Source: Maniola hyperantus
Lineage: Eukaryota; Arthropoda; Insecta; Lepidoptera; Nymphalidae
DNA: 64,000 nucleotides
Reading direction: 5' to 3'
Assembly (NCBI RefSeq): GCF_902806685.2
Contig: NC_048546.1
Span: 4,774,001 to 4,838,000, forward strand
A program made the position numbers and the translations under genes. Below are positions 37,009 through 47,613 of the stretch, one piece after another (position 1 is the stretch's first letter; every line of letters begins with the position of its first letter). The notes below the pieces were generated by a model. That model worked only from the letters and a program-made list of their open reading frames with translations, had not been told where the DNA came from and made no database searches.

Positions 37009-37077
37009 TATCTGTCAACAGCTGTACCTACTCACGTATTTACGTAAATACGTGATGAGCACAGCCGTTGACAGATA
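37009..37077. repeat. Foldback MITE centred on TATTTACGTAAATA
   Basis: TATCTGTCAACAGCTGT on the left pairs with ACAGCCGTTGACAGATA on the right with few mismatches; the centre is a perfect palindrome. A flanking motif TTTTAGCGTTTAAACTATCG (36958-36977) recurs at 58319 and in part at 15423, so the full element may be longer. Confidence 0.7.
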
Positions 37078-37179
37078 ATAAATATGTGACAAATTATGTT
37101 CACGATGTCTATCATTATCTAATCGATTCGATAATCATTATTAGTCACCTAATTACGGGCGCAATCATTTTATCATTTC

Positions 37180-37250
37180 AGTACCAATCTCTAAGCTAAA
37201 CTAAATTGATGGACGGGTCTAAATCTAGTGCTGTCCTGTCCTAAAGAATC
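37180..37250 (+). repeat. Half-copy of the GGGGCCGATTC MITE family
   Basis: CCAATCTCTAAGCTAAACTA followed by GGGTCTAAATCTAGTGCTGT matches the left half of 43605-43762. Confidence 0.55.
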
Positions 37251-37439
37251 AATATCATCTGATCTTAAGTAATCTGAATTTTATAAAAGCATGTTAAAAG
37301 TATAACAAAGAGTCCAAAGGCAGACATTTTACATAGCATACACGAGACCAGAGAGCGATTCGTTTCATCTTACACATGCCTACATCAATGTCAGAGCCCC
37401 CATTCCTCCCTACAAGGGGACCGGACAGTGGAGCAAGCT

Positions 37440-38027
37440 AACTGAGGCAAACTTTACTCGTTTAAAAACATCTACACGTGCCAACAAGTTGTACTACAAA
37501 CATGTACGTAGTTATTTATAAATAATTAAGTTTAAGCCTCAATAACTCAAGGGACAAACCAAATCGCAAAATTACAACATACACCTTTAAAATAATATAA
37601 TATATTTTCAACTAGAGCAAGCTTTATGCTGAGTTCAAGGAACAAAAAGTCACTAGCTTGGTGCAAATATAAATCCTCTTTATTCTGTAGAAATTTCGAT
37701 AAATCCGGCATTATTCCTTGTTTATAAAGAAAATCTCTGTGCAAAATTTTGGCTTTCTAGATCTAAGGGTAAATGGGCTGGGTGTAGACGAGTCAGTCAG
37801 TGAATGAGTCAGGACTGCATCAAATATTCTTAAAACTTATCAACCAAATTGCGAAAAAATCAGCAACCAACACGATCCAACTCACCATGTCAGAAGCTCA
37901 GTTGAGTTGACGGACCAATAAACCTACAGAAGCACGAAACATTTGGCTACCGATCGAAGTTTAAATTGGAAGTTGGTATGTCTAATAGATGGTTACAACA
38001 ACTGAGGCAAACTTTACTCGTTTAAAA
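37440..38027. repeat. 28-bp direct repeat pair, 560 bp apart
   Basis: AACTGAGGCAAACTTTACTC followed by GTTTAAAA occurs at 37440-37467 and again at 38000-38027, identical. I do not recognise the 532 bp between the two copies. Confidence 0.7.
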
Positions 38028-38312
38028 TTTGCGGTAACAATTTCTCTTGCTTGCGTGCATGACGGTCCCAACTCCCAACTCGCAAACTTTCATTATGGCT
38101 TGATTGAGTTTTTTAATGATAACTAAGTTATAAACTTAGATTGTCACAGTTTTGAACAACGCGTTTTAATCTCGTCTTCCTTGTGACACGAGCTCGAGGG
38201 GTGAGAGTTTTCGTCGTCATTTTCTTTGTCTTTTGTCTGGAAAGGAGCTATAATCTTTGAAAAGAATTTGAGCAAGTTATGAAAGATATAAAACACTAGA
38301 GTACATACCTAC

Positions 38313-38420
38313 AAAAAACCGGCCAAGTGCAATCAGGCTCGCGCACTGAGGGTTCCGTACTACAGTCGTATTTTTTCGACATTTTGCACAATAAATCAAA
38401 AACTAATGCATAAAAATAAA
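38313..38420 (+). repeat. GGTTCCGTA-type interspersed repeat
   Basis: AAACCGGCCAAGTGCAATCA, CTCGCGCACTGAGGGTTCCG and TTTTTTCGACATTTTGCAC. The family start is well preserved. Confidence 0.6.
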
Positions 38421-39123
38421 TAAAAATCTGTTTCACAACTAGTGGATTTTGCGGCCTTAAAATTATAATCCCTGTCCCTTCAATGTTGTTATAACAGATT
38501 TTGACTGTACCTAATTAGAAAAGTTTTGGATTGCCTTAAATATCTAGTTAAAATGTACTTAGTTAAAATGCTTTATAAAATAGTAGGTATACTTAATGGT
38601 ACACAACACAACCAATGGAAATGTACATATTTGGCCACTTTTCTCGCTCTTCATGAAATATACAGATTGTATAAACTCTGGAAAACCAAGAATAGACTGT
38701 GTCGAAAAACACACACAGAAAAATCACTACATTATTCAGAATATAATTATAGGTATCTTTCAAAGCTTTTTTGTGGTAAAAATAGAAAATATTCGGTGAA
38801 ATATTTAAAAGATTTCACAGGCTTCAAACAAGGTTGCTTCATTATTCATAGAAAACAATACTCTTCGCGAATATAATTTTGCATATTTACATATTCATAG
38901 AATTAATATTAGATTATTGCTCTTAACAAAATCGTTCGCGTCAATAGACAGGGCGAGACGTGGTAGAGAACTGGTTACACAACTGTTCAATTATTTATGT
39001 CGACCCCAATAAATTATGTAGGAATCACAAGTCTTTTCATATTGAAGAGACATGGCAAAACAACATCTTCGCAGCTTAAATATGAAGATTGCGAAATATA
39101 ATATTGTATTAGAGATAAGGTAA

Positions 39124-39328
39124 TCCATACTAATTATTATAGTTCGAAAGTGTGTCTGTCTGTCTGTTTGCTAGCTTTTCATCGCCCATTCGATTTTGAC
39201 GAAATTTTAATACAGAACTATAGCTTGCAATCCGGTATTAGACATAGAATATCTATTTTTTATTCCGGAAAATCAAAGAGCTCCCACGGGATTTAAAATC
39301 TAAATCCACGCGGACGAGCTTTATCTAA
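39124..39328 (+). mobile_element. Helitron-like element, 3' end decayed
   Basis: Starts TCCATACTAATTATTATAG after A. The body is typical to CCACGCGGACGAG, after which the expected CGCGGGCATCAGCTAG is replaced by CTTTATCTAATCG. Confidence 0.65.
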
Positions 39329-39486
39329 TCGAAAATAAGCTGTTATTTAGGAGCTGTACCTACTACTAAAAGAATTCAATTTTTAATTTTCTTTATTAGA
39401 ACTTGAAGTTGGACAATTACGCGACGAAATTGGGAGAATAGAAGAGAAAAACCACTGAAAGTTGCACTTGCTGACAAAAGTAAATT

Positions 39487-39790
39487 TTGCGGGAGACAGC
39501 CAATCAATCACAGCTTTACCGGGAGGCGGCCGAGCTAACCGAAAATAGCGGCACTGGCATAACCACCACCTGGCTCGAATATGTATATAATAAAGGGGAG
39601 GCGTGGGCGAAACGGGCGCAGAAAATCAATATAGCGGGCGGCGAGCATCAAAACATACCCTTTCCAGCGTTCCTCCCGTCTCCCACAAAGCCTCCCGTCG
39701 CCCGGAGAACACCCCCCCTTATTTGGCAGACACCGTCCTTGATCTACCTACTTCGCCCGGGCGCCCAACTTTGGATAAACACTCGTATCG
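39487..39790. promoter_or_regulatory. GC-rich unique block in the large Kdm3 intron
   Basis: The block is distinctly GC-rich against an AT-rich intron, with CCAATCAATCAC (about 39500), TATATAATAAAGGGG and GCGTGGGCG (39601-39609, an exact EGR-type zinc-finger site). It does not match any repeat family in the window. Open frames across it (39487-39873) have no recognisable similarity. It could be an intronic enhancer or alternative promoter; this is inference only. Confidence 0.25.
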
Positions 39791-40734
39791 TCTCACTCGA
39801 AAATTGGGTCGGTTATGCGTTTCGCGTTTTACCACCCACTATTTATTTTACAATCTCGTTGTTTAATGTTTAATTAAAAGTTCGTCTATTAAGATAGCGA
39901 ACATTTGTTTCATTCTGCACAAACAATTTCATACAGACGCGTAGTTTTCAATAGAGAAAGTAACTGAAGTAAGTATATTGACTGTATATTGAATGATTTC
40001 TAGTTTCTATTGAAGCATATTATTTCAATAAGATCTTTTATTTTTATTATTTCAATGTTGACTGAAATATGTACCTACTTTTTATGAATAATGATACCTA
40101 TACCTACTTACCTACTTCAGTCAAGTTCTTATTTAAGAAAATCTTATTTTAATACTCAGGTGTGTTACTCAGATTTCTGAGTGCCTATCGCATACGTTTC
40201 ACCATATCATATATTCTATCTCTATGGTACTAACATGCAACGGATTAAATATTACAAAGAACATTATGGCTCTAACACCAAAGCAGTCATAATTCATTTG
40301 GAGTCATTTCCCCGGACAGTATCGACCCAATAAAGCTGAGCTCAGCAATGACTCAATAGCTAATGGAATAGAAGTATAACATTCATAACTGTATGACTCA
40401 TTGAGTCAACTTTTGGGGTCACCGATGCTATAAGCCTTTGGTGATTCATTTTAATACTAACATAATAAATTGAATATTTTTTAAGATGATTTATAGCCAG
40501 CATGGTAAAGATAGATGACTAATATTCCCCTTTCTCCTCGAACGAGAGTAACTGTCTCTCCCATTTAAGCTATTAAACTTCAGAATTCTTTCAGAAGAGT
40601 ATTAACAGTATATATCCATGGATGTAGTAGATAATAATTGTTATTAAAAAGGTGTTTGTATGTATCAAAAGTACTAATGCCATCTAGTATACAAGCAGAC
40701 ACAAACTATTGAAATATAGTAACACTAGATGATG

Positions 40735-40935
40735 CTCGAAATTTTTCCACATGGATTCAGGTTTTTCAAAAATCCCGCGGGTATACTCTTTGATTTTTCG
40801 GGATAAAAAGTAGCCTCTGTCCATCCCCGGGTTGCAAGCTATCTCTGTACCTACTAAACATCAAAATCAGTTAAACATATCGGCCGTGAAAAACTAACAG
40901 ACAGACAGACGCATTCGCATTCATAATAATATGGA
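40735..40935 (-). mobile_element. Helitron-like element
   Basis: CTAG at 40735-40738 after A; the complement start TCCATATTATTATGAATGCG ends at 40935. The end region has drifted (ATGATGCTCGAAAT). Confidence 0.65.
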
Positions 40936-41831
40936 TTTTAATATAAAAAGGTCACTTGAAATGAAATGATTTATTTCTTTGAATTTGTAATGATAAGATG
41001 TGTTAAATAGAGAAAAGAGGGTCATGGTTTTTTCTATCATAATTCGAAGGGGTCAGTCTGTTCATCTGCTGCTTTAAATTGCCTTTCAAGTAGATTAAAC
41101 AAGTTTACATAAGTTATTCGATTCCAGCGTATTTTAAACAGACTATCAAGAAAGAGGGCACCTAGGTACCGTTTCTATTAGTGTCAATGTTGACAATATT
41201 TTAATATTTATTATGTGCTAAGCTGACGAGATTTTCAAATGTGATGTAGACGTACAAAGCAGTTTTGTTACCGAATTTATCCTCAAAGGTCCAACCCACA
41301 TAACAAAGAAGTAAAATTTAATTGCATATTTGGAGTATTTAGAGCGAAGTTTTTCATCTAATAATGTTGTTTTGACTAAAAATTTGCCAAAATAGTTTCA
41401 GTCATAGACAAAGAAACTATCTCTCGAGTTTTTATAGTATCTTTCTTTCTTTTTCTGTGCAGGTTTCCGCACGTAACGTTGATCTAGTTCATTTCAAGTC
41501 CAGAGATTCTGTTTATTAATCTATAATTAATTAGTGATCTATAATGATCTACACATATTTTTAAAAGGATAGACTCAATTTCTGACATAAACTGAATGAT
41601 TTAGCTCAAACCGTCACTTGGTCTAGAAATTATGCCTATAAGTTTTCTCTATCAAAGAAAGATTTTGATTTCCAACCAGATTTCTGGCTTGCGGTTGACT
41701 GCAATCACATCGAATAGTGGGTGATGATCCAGTTTAAGGAGAACGCGGCTGGTAGAAGGTGTCTATTCACTCTTCCTTTGAAGGTACAACTACTGGAAAC
41801 GCTAGTTGTAACTTTATTTTTAAATGCCTAC

Positions 41832-41945
41832 CTGATATGGTTGCAGGTTGGCGTAGTCCAGAAAGCGCAGCAGACGGTCGTGGAGGAACTCCACCGGCTG
41901 CGCGTCCGCCTGGAGCACCACGTCAGCTGACAGCGGCGTGAAAGT
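41832..41945 (-). CDS. Kdm3: Kdm3 coding exon, 38 codons
   Basis: This minus-strand exon lies between CCTGCAG (acceptor) and GTAGGCA (donor). It is 114 bp, phase 0 at both ends. It starts TFTPLSADVV and continues to PVEFLHDRLLRFLDY, ending NLQPYQ. KDM3B-type proteins read WPALTFTPL followed by PVEFL.DR.LRFL, so the junction with the previous exon (ending WPAL) restores the family sequence exactly. Overlapping open frames on the plus strand (41721-41941) are antisense shadows of this exon. The exon is isolated by a 3.9-kb intron upstream and a 21.2-kb intron downstream. Confidence 0.88.
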
Positions 41946-42152
41946 CTGCAGGACCAGAACAAAATCATTCAATACTTTATTATTATGAGCGTTTTTCAAC
42001 ATAATCTTTACTTTTAATTATTATTTACATTACTCATTATATATATACGGTGAAATTTTAGTGGTTTTAGAGCTGTGTCTAACTGAATCGCCTTAAGCAG
42101 TATAGGTACTTAGGTACCTACTATCCATTTCAACCATTTGACCCTAGCCTAG

Positions 42153-42528
42153 GGCTGCTATAATTGCTGAAAGGACGTCCGGGACACCCATCCATAATCA
42201 TACCGATACTGTAAATTCGAAAGTGTCAGTCTGTCTGTTTGTTACGTTTTCACGGTTGAAAGGCTAAACGGAGAAAAGAGAAAAGTAGAGTGAGAGAAAT
42301 CCTCCTCTATACCTACCTACTAATACGTATTTGGAGTAAGGAGTTGCAGTAAGGAGTTTCATACAAAGAATACTGGACTGCTCGTTTTTCGTTGAAGTCA
42401 CGTTGACGGCGGTGGTGGACATACGCTCTAACTGCCACACCGGGACAACTAACTTACTGACCGGGACACCGGGACACAATGCCTTAGACCGGGACTTGTC
42501 CCGGTGTACCGGGACGTATGGCAGCCAA
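42153..42528. mobile_element. hAT-like element with 12-bp flanking repeats
   Basis: ACCCTAGCCTAG flanks both sides (42141-42152 and 42529-42540). The inner ends are GGCTGCTATA and ATGGCAGCC (complement GGCTGCCAT). The right side carries repeated CCGGGACA units. A Helitron-like fragment lies within at 42213-42262. Confidence 0.6.
42213..42262 (+). mobile_element. Helitron-like fragment
   Basis: AAATTCGAAAGTGTCAGTCT followed by GTTACGTTTTCACGG. A short 5' piece. Confidence 0.4.
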
Positions 42529-42970
42529 ACCCTAGCCTAGTCTAAAAAAAAAAAATACAAATTATTGTTTGGAAAAATTCTCGAACCCCGCCGCGTCGCT
42601 CTGTCTGAACAGCGCGGTTGTCACTTGGCGATCGGCCACTCCACACGTTGGCCCCAACGCTGGTCCCAACACTGTTCTCCCAACATGTGGATCGGGAAAT
42701 TAGCATTGGCCCCAACGTTGGCATTTTCTCACAGATTCAGTGTCAAAATAATTTTTTTTTACTTAGAAAAAGTGCCTAGTTTTACAAAACGACTGCAGAA
42801 CTACTAAAATTTCACAGTGTACCTAATCATATTTTCTTAATGTTTACAAAATAAAACAACAGAAATACTCCAAAAAAAATGCGATTGAATGGGATCCACC
42901 AGCAGCGGGGTAGTACCTGCTAAAATCATAACCCTTCTTTTGTCTTTGCCGTAGTCGGGTAAAAATGTAA

Positions 42971-43135
42971 TCCATACTAATATTATAAATGCGAAAGTGT
43001 GTCTGTCTGTCTGTCTGTCTGTCTGCTAGCCTTTCACAGCCCATCCGTTCAACTTGTTATTCTAAGCGTTCAACCAATTTTGACGAAATTTGGTACAGCG
43101 ATAGCTTGCATCCCGGGGAAGGACATTACAGGAAA
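42971..43135 (+). mobile_element. Helitron-like element, 3'-truncated
   Basis: Starts TCCATACTAATATTATAAAT after A, has an expanded GTCTGTCTGTCTGTCTGTCT tract, and stops after CCGGGGAAGGACAT. An internal repeat of GTTCAAC(C/T) suggests a small duplication. Confidence 0.65.
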
Positions 43136-43200
43136 CACATTAGCCTGAATATACAAGTAACATCCGCGACGATTGATAGGTAGGTTTTAAATATTACAGA

Positions 43201-43414
43201 CTAGGTGATGCCCGCGACTTCGTCCGCGTGGATTTACCTTTTTTGAAATTCCGTGGGAACTCTTTGATTTTCCGGTATAAAAAATTGCCTATGTAAATTT
43301 GCGGGATGTAAGCTACCCCTGTACCAAATTTCATCAAAATCTGTTGAACTGTTGGGCCGTGAAAAGCTAGCAGGCAGACAGACACCCTTTCGAATTAATA
43401 ATATTAAGTATGGA
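43201..43414 (-). mobile_element. Helitron-like element, complete
   Basis: CTAG at 43201-43204 after A; the complement start TCCATACTTAATATTATTAA ends at 43414, with T following. It faces the copy at 42971-43135, making an inverted pair 65 bp apart. Confidence 0.75.
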
Positions 43415-43604
43415 TCTATACCTACCTAATGAAAATAAATTCAAACTCTCGTAATGCGAAACGAAAAGTTCTCGATAGCACCACGTACCGGATCGATCTA
43501 ATCATTATTCTATGCGGTTCGAGTTGAATAACAACTATAAAATCACCTTCAAAATTCAATACTCTCCCTCCGCTATGTACATACGAGATTATGTGCCAAC
43601 AATG

Positions 43605-43762
43605 GGGCCGATTCTCTTGTACACAATCTCTAAACTAAACTAAATTAACAGGTCTAAATCTAGTGCTATCCTTTTCCGCAAGCATCATTATGAAAGGGAT
43701 AGCAATAGATTTAGACGTGCCATTTTAGTTTAGTTTAGAGATTGTGTACAACGGAATTAGCC
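43605..43762. mobile_element. Palindromic MITE flanked by ACAATG
   Basis: The left end GGGCCGATTCTCTTGTACAC then AATCTCTAAACTAAACTAAA pairs with the right end TTTAGTTTAGTTTAGAGATT then GTGTACAACGGAATTAGCC. ACAATG occurs directly on both sides. Half copies are at 13490-13562 and 37180-37250. Confidence 0.8.
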
Positions 43763-43838
43763 ACAATGCCTACCTTGGAAAACGAACGAACGACGAACTA
43801 GTTTGCATGTACTATTTAAAACTTACTTGCTAACTTTT

Positions 43839-44143
43839 GACGACCTCCCTGGCGCAGTAGTATGCGCTGTAGGTTCCGGGTTGGATTCCCGGCAGGAGTT
43901 TGGAATTTTATAATTTCTAAATTTCTGGTCTGGTCTGGTGGGAGGCTTCGGCCGTGGCTAGTTACCACCCTACCGGCAAAGCCGTACCGCCAAGCGATTA
44001 AGCGTTCCGGTACGATGCCTATAAAAAACTATCGTACCTCTTCCATTCCAGGTTAGCCCGCTCTTCATCTTAGACTGCATCATCACTTACCACCAGGTGA
44101 GAATGCAGTGAAGGGCTAACTTGTATCTGAATGAAAAAAAAAT
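43839..44143 (+). mobile_element. tRNA-derived SINE, family A, copy 2
   Basis: The head GACGACCTCCCTGGCGCAGT has an A-box, but the A-to-B spacer is shortened (AGTATGCGCTGTAGGTTCCG then GGTTGGATTCCC). The body and CACTTACCACCAGGTGAGAA tail match 24303-24650 and end in an A-run. Confidence 0.8.
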
Positions 44144-44228
44144 TACTTCTTTAACGAAAGGTACTCTCTCTGTAACCTAGCTTCACTTTTCTATTTCATT
44201 CTACTTACATATTACATATAATATGTAA

Positions 44229-44590
44229 AACCAGCCAAGTGCGAATCAGACTCGCGCACTGAGGGTTCCGTACTACATTCAAATTTTATCGACATTTTGC
44301 ACGATAAAACTACTTACCTACTAGATCTCGTTCAAACCAATTTTCGGTGGAAGTTTGCATTGCATGGTAATGTACATCATAAATATTTCTTTTAGTTTTA
44401 TCATTCTCTTATTTTAGAAGTTACAGGGGGGAAGACGTGTCTCTCGCGCAAACTATTCAGTTTAGAAAAAAATGATATTAGAAACCTTAATATCATTTTT
44501 GAAGACCTATCCATAGATACCCCACACGTATGGGTTTGATGAAAAAAATATTTTGAGTTTCAGTTCTACGTACGGAACCTTAAAACGTGT
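44229..44590 (+). repeat. GGTTCCGTA-type interspersed repeat, long copy
   Basis: AAACCAGCCAAGTGCGAATC, CTCGCGCACTGAGGGTTCCG and, near the far end, GATACCCCACACGTATGGG and TTCTACGTACGGAACC. The inverted GTACGGAACC at the end pairs with GGTTCCGTAC near the start, so this may be the full span of the element. Confidence 0.55.
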
Positions 44591-44610
44591 ACACGTGTGA
44601 TAAATAGCTA

Positions 44611-44713
44611 CAGTACGCGGCTTCATATAGGTATGAGTGACAGGGACAACGCTCTACAAAGCCGAAACGTCATTCTAAAGGCCGATGTACATTACTTTCT
44701 GCCGCGTAGACTG
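44611..44713 (-). mobile_element. Foldback MITE, copy 2 (internally deleted)
   Basis: Ends CAGTACGCGGC and GCCGCGTAGACTG, flanked by TA on both sides. On the minus strand the interior ATCGGCCTTTAGAATGACGT matches the left half of 141-317. Confidence 0.75.
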
Positions 44714-45014
44714 TACAGAAATGTACAAGGAATCTTATCGAATTGTATCGAATCGAACCCATAGAAAACACGTAGGTAGTAGGTACTACCTAGTGCCGCA
44801 GGAGGTCGACCAGACACGTGAGAACTGAATTTCATTAACACCATTCGCGATCGCTCCCATTACAAAATATTTGCACGCATTAGTGACGATGATAAGTCAA
44901 TAGCGGTTCGATTACAATATGCGGGCTTCGAATGACGTCACTGTTTCAAATTAGATTAGGAAGGCAAGGTTTCACACCTCTGTACTTTACACAAATACCT
45001 ACATAGATATAGGT

Positions 45015-45240
45015 AATAATAAATAAATAAAAATATTTTTTATTCAATTAAACTTTTACAAGTATTTTTAAATCGTCAGATGCATCTACCACTGGGTCGG
45101 AATGCCTTTCCTACCGAGAAGAACCAGCAAGAAACTCTGCGATTGCTCTTTTCAAAGATTTGGCCTATACAATATTATGCCATGTAAAAAAAGGATTTGC
45201 AGTCCCGCGCGTTGCTGGGGCAAGCTGCAGGTCAAATCCA
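45015..45240 (-). repeat. Unclassified interspersed repeat, copy 2
   Basis: TTAAACTTTTACAAGTATTT, TACCACTGGGTCGGAATGCC and TACCGAGAAGAACCAGCAAG match 19775-19890. It then continues through GCTCTTTTCAAAGATTTGG. A LINE 3' UTR in minus orientation is my best guess. Confidence 0.5.
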
Positions 45241-45556
45241 CGCTCTTTTATCATTTAGATAATCTTCAATTATGTAAAAAGCTTTTTTCAGGAGCATAGG
45301 TACTTTTAATAGATTTTTAAATTTGTGTAAAGGCATGTCCAAAATAGTTTGCGGTAGGAAAGGTAAGAAGGTAAATTCTTACAGGTTCAGCTAAAGATTA
45401 GAGACTAGTGTATGTATCTATTATCCCGTTCAAATGCAAATAATATGATCCTGACAGCGCCTGCTAAATTACCGCAGAGACTATAGGTACGGGATAAGCG
45501 TAACTACCTAGATATATACTTATTTAAATACTTATACTCAAAAGTATAACCATACA

Positions 45557-45645
45557 GCCGCACTCAGAGTCGCTAATCGTTACTTAAGATTCTCTGTCTC
45601 GTTTTAACTAAACTTAAGTAACGATTAAGGGACTCTGAGTACAGC
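45557..45645. repeat. Palindromic MITE with CTCAGAGT..CTTAAG arms
   Basis: CACTCAGAGTCGCTAATCGT then TACTTAAG pairs with CTTAAGTAACGATTAAGGGA then CTCTGAGT. It lies 200 bp from a Kdm3 exon, in the intron. Confidence 0.7.
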
Positions 45646-45853
45646 AGTTAGTTGTAGTAGACATAGAAGATAAATTAAAATTATGTAATTAATCATTGGA
45701 AATGCTGACTGTCTACAGCTTAATTAAACGTGGTTAGTAGTGCCATCTATAACAAGCACAGGTAATTTATATTTTACATTTAGACATTCTTACCGCCATC
45801 TAGCGAAAAGCAACGAAAAATTTTGAAATTATTTTAAAAAATATTATGCTCAC

Positions 45854-46003
45854 CAAAGCAGGCCATTTAACTTCTCCTTTTTCTAATTTTCTAGGTGCCC
45901 AAACTAATGTTCTTTCAACTAAAAACGCACGAAACGTTCTACGCGAATGCACTGCCACCCATTCACGACGTTGCCAATCAACACCGTCATATTCCACCAA
46001 CAC
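45854..46003 (-). CDS. Kdm3: Kdm3 coding exon, 50 codons
   Basis: This minus-strand internal exon begins after TTTCAG and ends before GTGAGC. It is 150 bp, phase 0 at both ends. It encodes VLVEYDGVDW, then REWVAVH, then AFLVERTLVWAPR and ends EVKWPAL. These match the KDM3 N-terminal signature (VEFDG..W....W, LVWAPR, QWPAL), which I recognise from vertebrate KDM3A and KDM3B. There is no ATG at the start, so one or more upstream exons must supply the initiator and roughly 50-80 more residues. The exon is the first of the series seen in transcription order, and the next (41832-41945) continues the family alignment without a gap. Confidence 0.9.
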
Positions 46004-47613
46004 CTGAAACAAATAAAAATAAAGCTTATCTCTTGAAATTTTTGAAATAAATAATAAGTTGACTATAAAAGTATACAAAATAAAATAAAAGGACCAGCTC
46101 CCTTAGAAATAATTTTATGTAAAGGCCAGCGCCATCTGTTGCTGAGTAGAAACATCATCTCAAGTAATGGCGGGTGTTGAATACGGCGTTTTGTAATGTT
46201 GCCGCCTTTCGCTACTAGAGTGCGTTAGAAGTTCCGAAATAAAGCAAATTTCATAAAAACCCCGCCCAATTTTAAAACTTTGACCTTGTAATAAATGGTA
46301 GCCTAAACTCAGAAATGAGCGGAGTTCTATAAAAACAAAAAAATATCAACATTGGACTGAAATTGTACTGCCATAGAACTGAGATGTACAAATTTAAAAC
46401 ATGGCTATAGGTTATGCAAGTTTTTTATTCGATTACAAGTTAGCCCTTAATTGCGAGCTCACTTCGTAGTAAGTAAATATCGGTACCTAACTAAACCTAT
46501 CCTGACAGACGTCAAAAACACAATCTCTCGTTGGCGTCGTTGGCTCTATAATAGTAGTCTAAAATCTTGTAAATTTTTTAGGTAAGTTTAGTACCTAGTT
46601 ACCAATATGTTTTAAACAATAGGGTTAATCTTTAAACAGTAGGGTAAATAATCCAGCTCTCAGCCGCCAATTTGGCGAATCATAAAAAATACGGAAAATA
46701 ATAACTATCGACGTAAACGGTGTGTGATAGATTTATATATTTTTGTCTTGCCATCAATATAAAAATCGATTCAAATAAGAGCATCAGATTGTAAACTAAA
46801 ATCTGAAAATAATTTAAGACTGTTTTAAACACTTTTTTTTAATAAGGAGTGCATAATACGGAGTGGTGTGCATTAGAGAAAAAAAACCTACAAATCGAAT
46901 TATCCTAAGCTTATTTCGTGGTTTAACGACATATTTTAATGTAGATAATGTAATATCGACAAATAAAAACATAAAATTAATCGTGGTATGTACCCCTTAT
47001 CTACATCAAAATATCTACAAATCGTTTTACTTAACATAACACAAATCTAATATTTACTCGTAAATTAAGAGAAAGTTTATGAATGAATAGGTTAATATTT
47101 TTTCTTAAATCTTACTCACATATCAAGACAATAGTTGTTACACAGGAACAGACACAGGTAACGCTTAATGATCGCTTGTGTGACCTCAACGCGGATGAAG
47201 CTAACGGTTTCAATGTCACAACGTAGTAAACACATAAATATGCCCATATATTGTATTAAGTGCGTGGATGGAAAATAATAGCATACTTGGTTTGTATTAT
47301 CTTAACTTGTAGCTAGGTTATAGGTACTCGTAGGTATGCAATGCGACTTATCGGTCAATGCATTGTAACTGAAATAATTGCTATAAATTAAAGATAAGTA
47401 GGTATGTATATTTTTAAACCCGAGATCTTGAGAGAGGTAGAGAAGTTCTATGGACAGTTATGTACACCACCACACAAAAGCCTGTTGAAGATTTGGCTAG
47501 AGATCCTAGTAGAGCCAAATTGACCCGACACTATACCAAATATATCCCGGACTTCAGCCTATACGAGATTAGTATGGCTCTCAAATAACTCAAGAACATC
47601 AAGGCACCAGTGG

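Larger units (their letters stand above)
20638..41831 (-). other. Kdm3: Kdm3 intron, 21.2 kb, rich in transposons
   Basis: The intron is bounded by GTAGGC and TGCAG on the minus strand. It carries the intact mariner, SINEs, Helitron-like copies, the 763-bp TIR element, LINE tails and several MITEs. Stretches where I recognise nothing are 20640-21700, 22870-24300, 24655-25510, 25750-26150, 26515-26795, 30060-30860, 31080-31925, 32270-33190, 33805-35025, 35265-36015, 36180-36650, 37470-38000, 38420-39120, 39800-40730 and 40940-41830. Confidence 0.75.
41946..45853 (-). other. Kdm3: Kdm3 intron, 3.9 kb
   Basis: The intron is bounded by GTGAGC and CTGCAG on the minus strand. Much of it is recognisable repeat: a hAT-like element, two Helitron-like copies, a palindromic MITE, a tRNA-headed SINE, a GGTTCCGTA-type repeat, a foldback MITE and two further repeats. 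An odd block at 42600-42730 repeats variants of GTTGGCCCCAACG and CCCAACA in both orientations; I do not recognise it. Confidence 0.75.
14930..46003 (-). other. Kdm3: Kdm3 (JMJD1/JHDM2-type histone demethylase) gene, four N-terminal coding exons
   Basis: This is a gene-level entry for a minus-strand gene. Its recognised exons are 45854-46003, 41832-41945, 20416-20637 and 14930-15014. All splice borders are AG/GT. Joined in order they give one open frame of 190 codons, and each junction falls where KDM3 proteins are continuous (WPAL joins TFTPL; LQPYQ joins EWDP; EHTG joins ELTV). From family knowledge, KDM3 proteins are nuclear Fe(II)/2-oxoglutarate dioxygenases that remove mono- and dimethyl marks from H3K9. 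The part seen here is the N-terminal region, which I recall being described as Tudor/SH3-like; the zinc finger and JmjC domain are not in the window. Introns are about 5.4, 21.2 and 3.9 kb. The first coding exon (expected above 46003) and every exon after 14930 remain unidentified. Confidence 0.85.

Noticed and set aside
38526..38876. 116-codon plus-strand open frame
   Set aside because: Lysine- and tyrosine-rich product typical of AT-rich random sequence; no similarity.
39487..39873. 128-codon plus-strand open frame
   Set aside because: Explained by local GC richness; no recognisable protein similarity. Kept only as a possible regulatory block.
41721..41941. Plus-strand open frames over the 41.8-kb exon
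   Set aside because: Antisense shadows; the minus strand has correct splice sites and KDM3 similarity.
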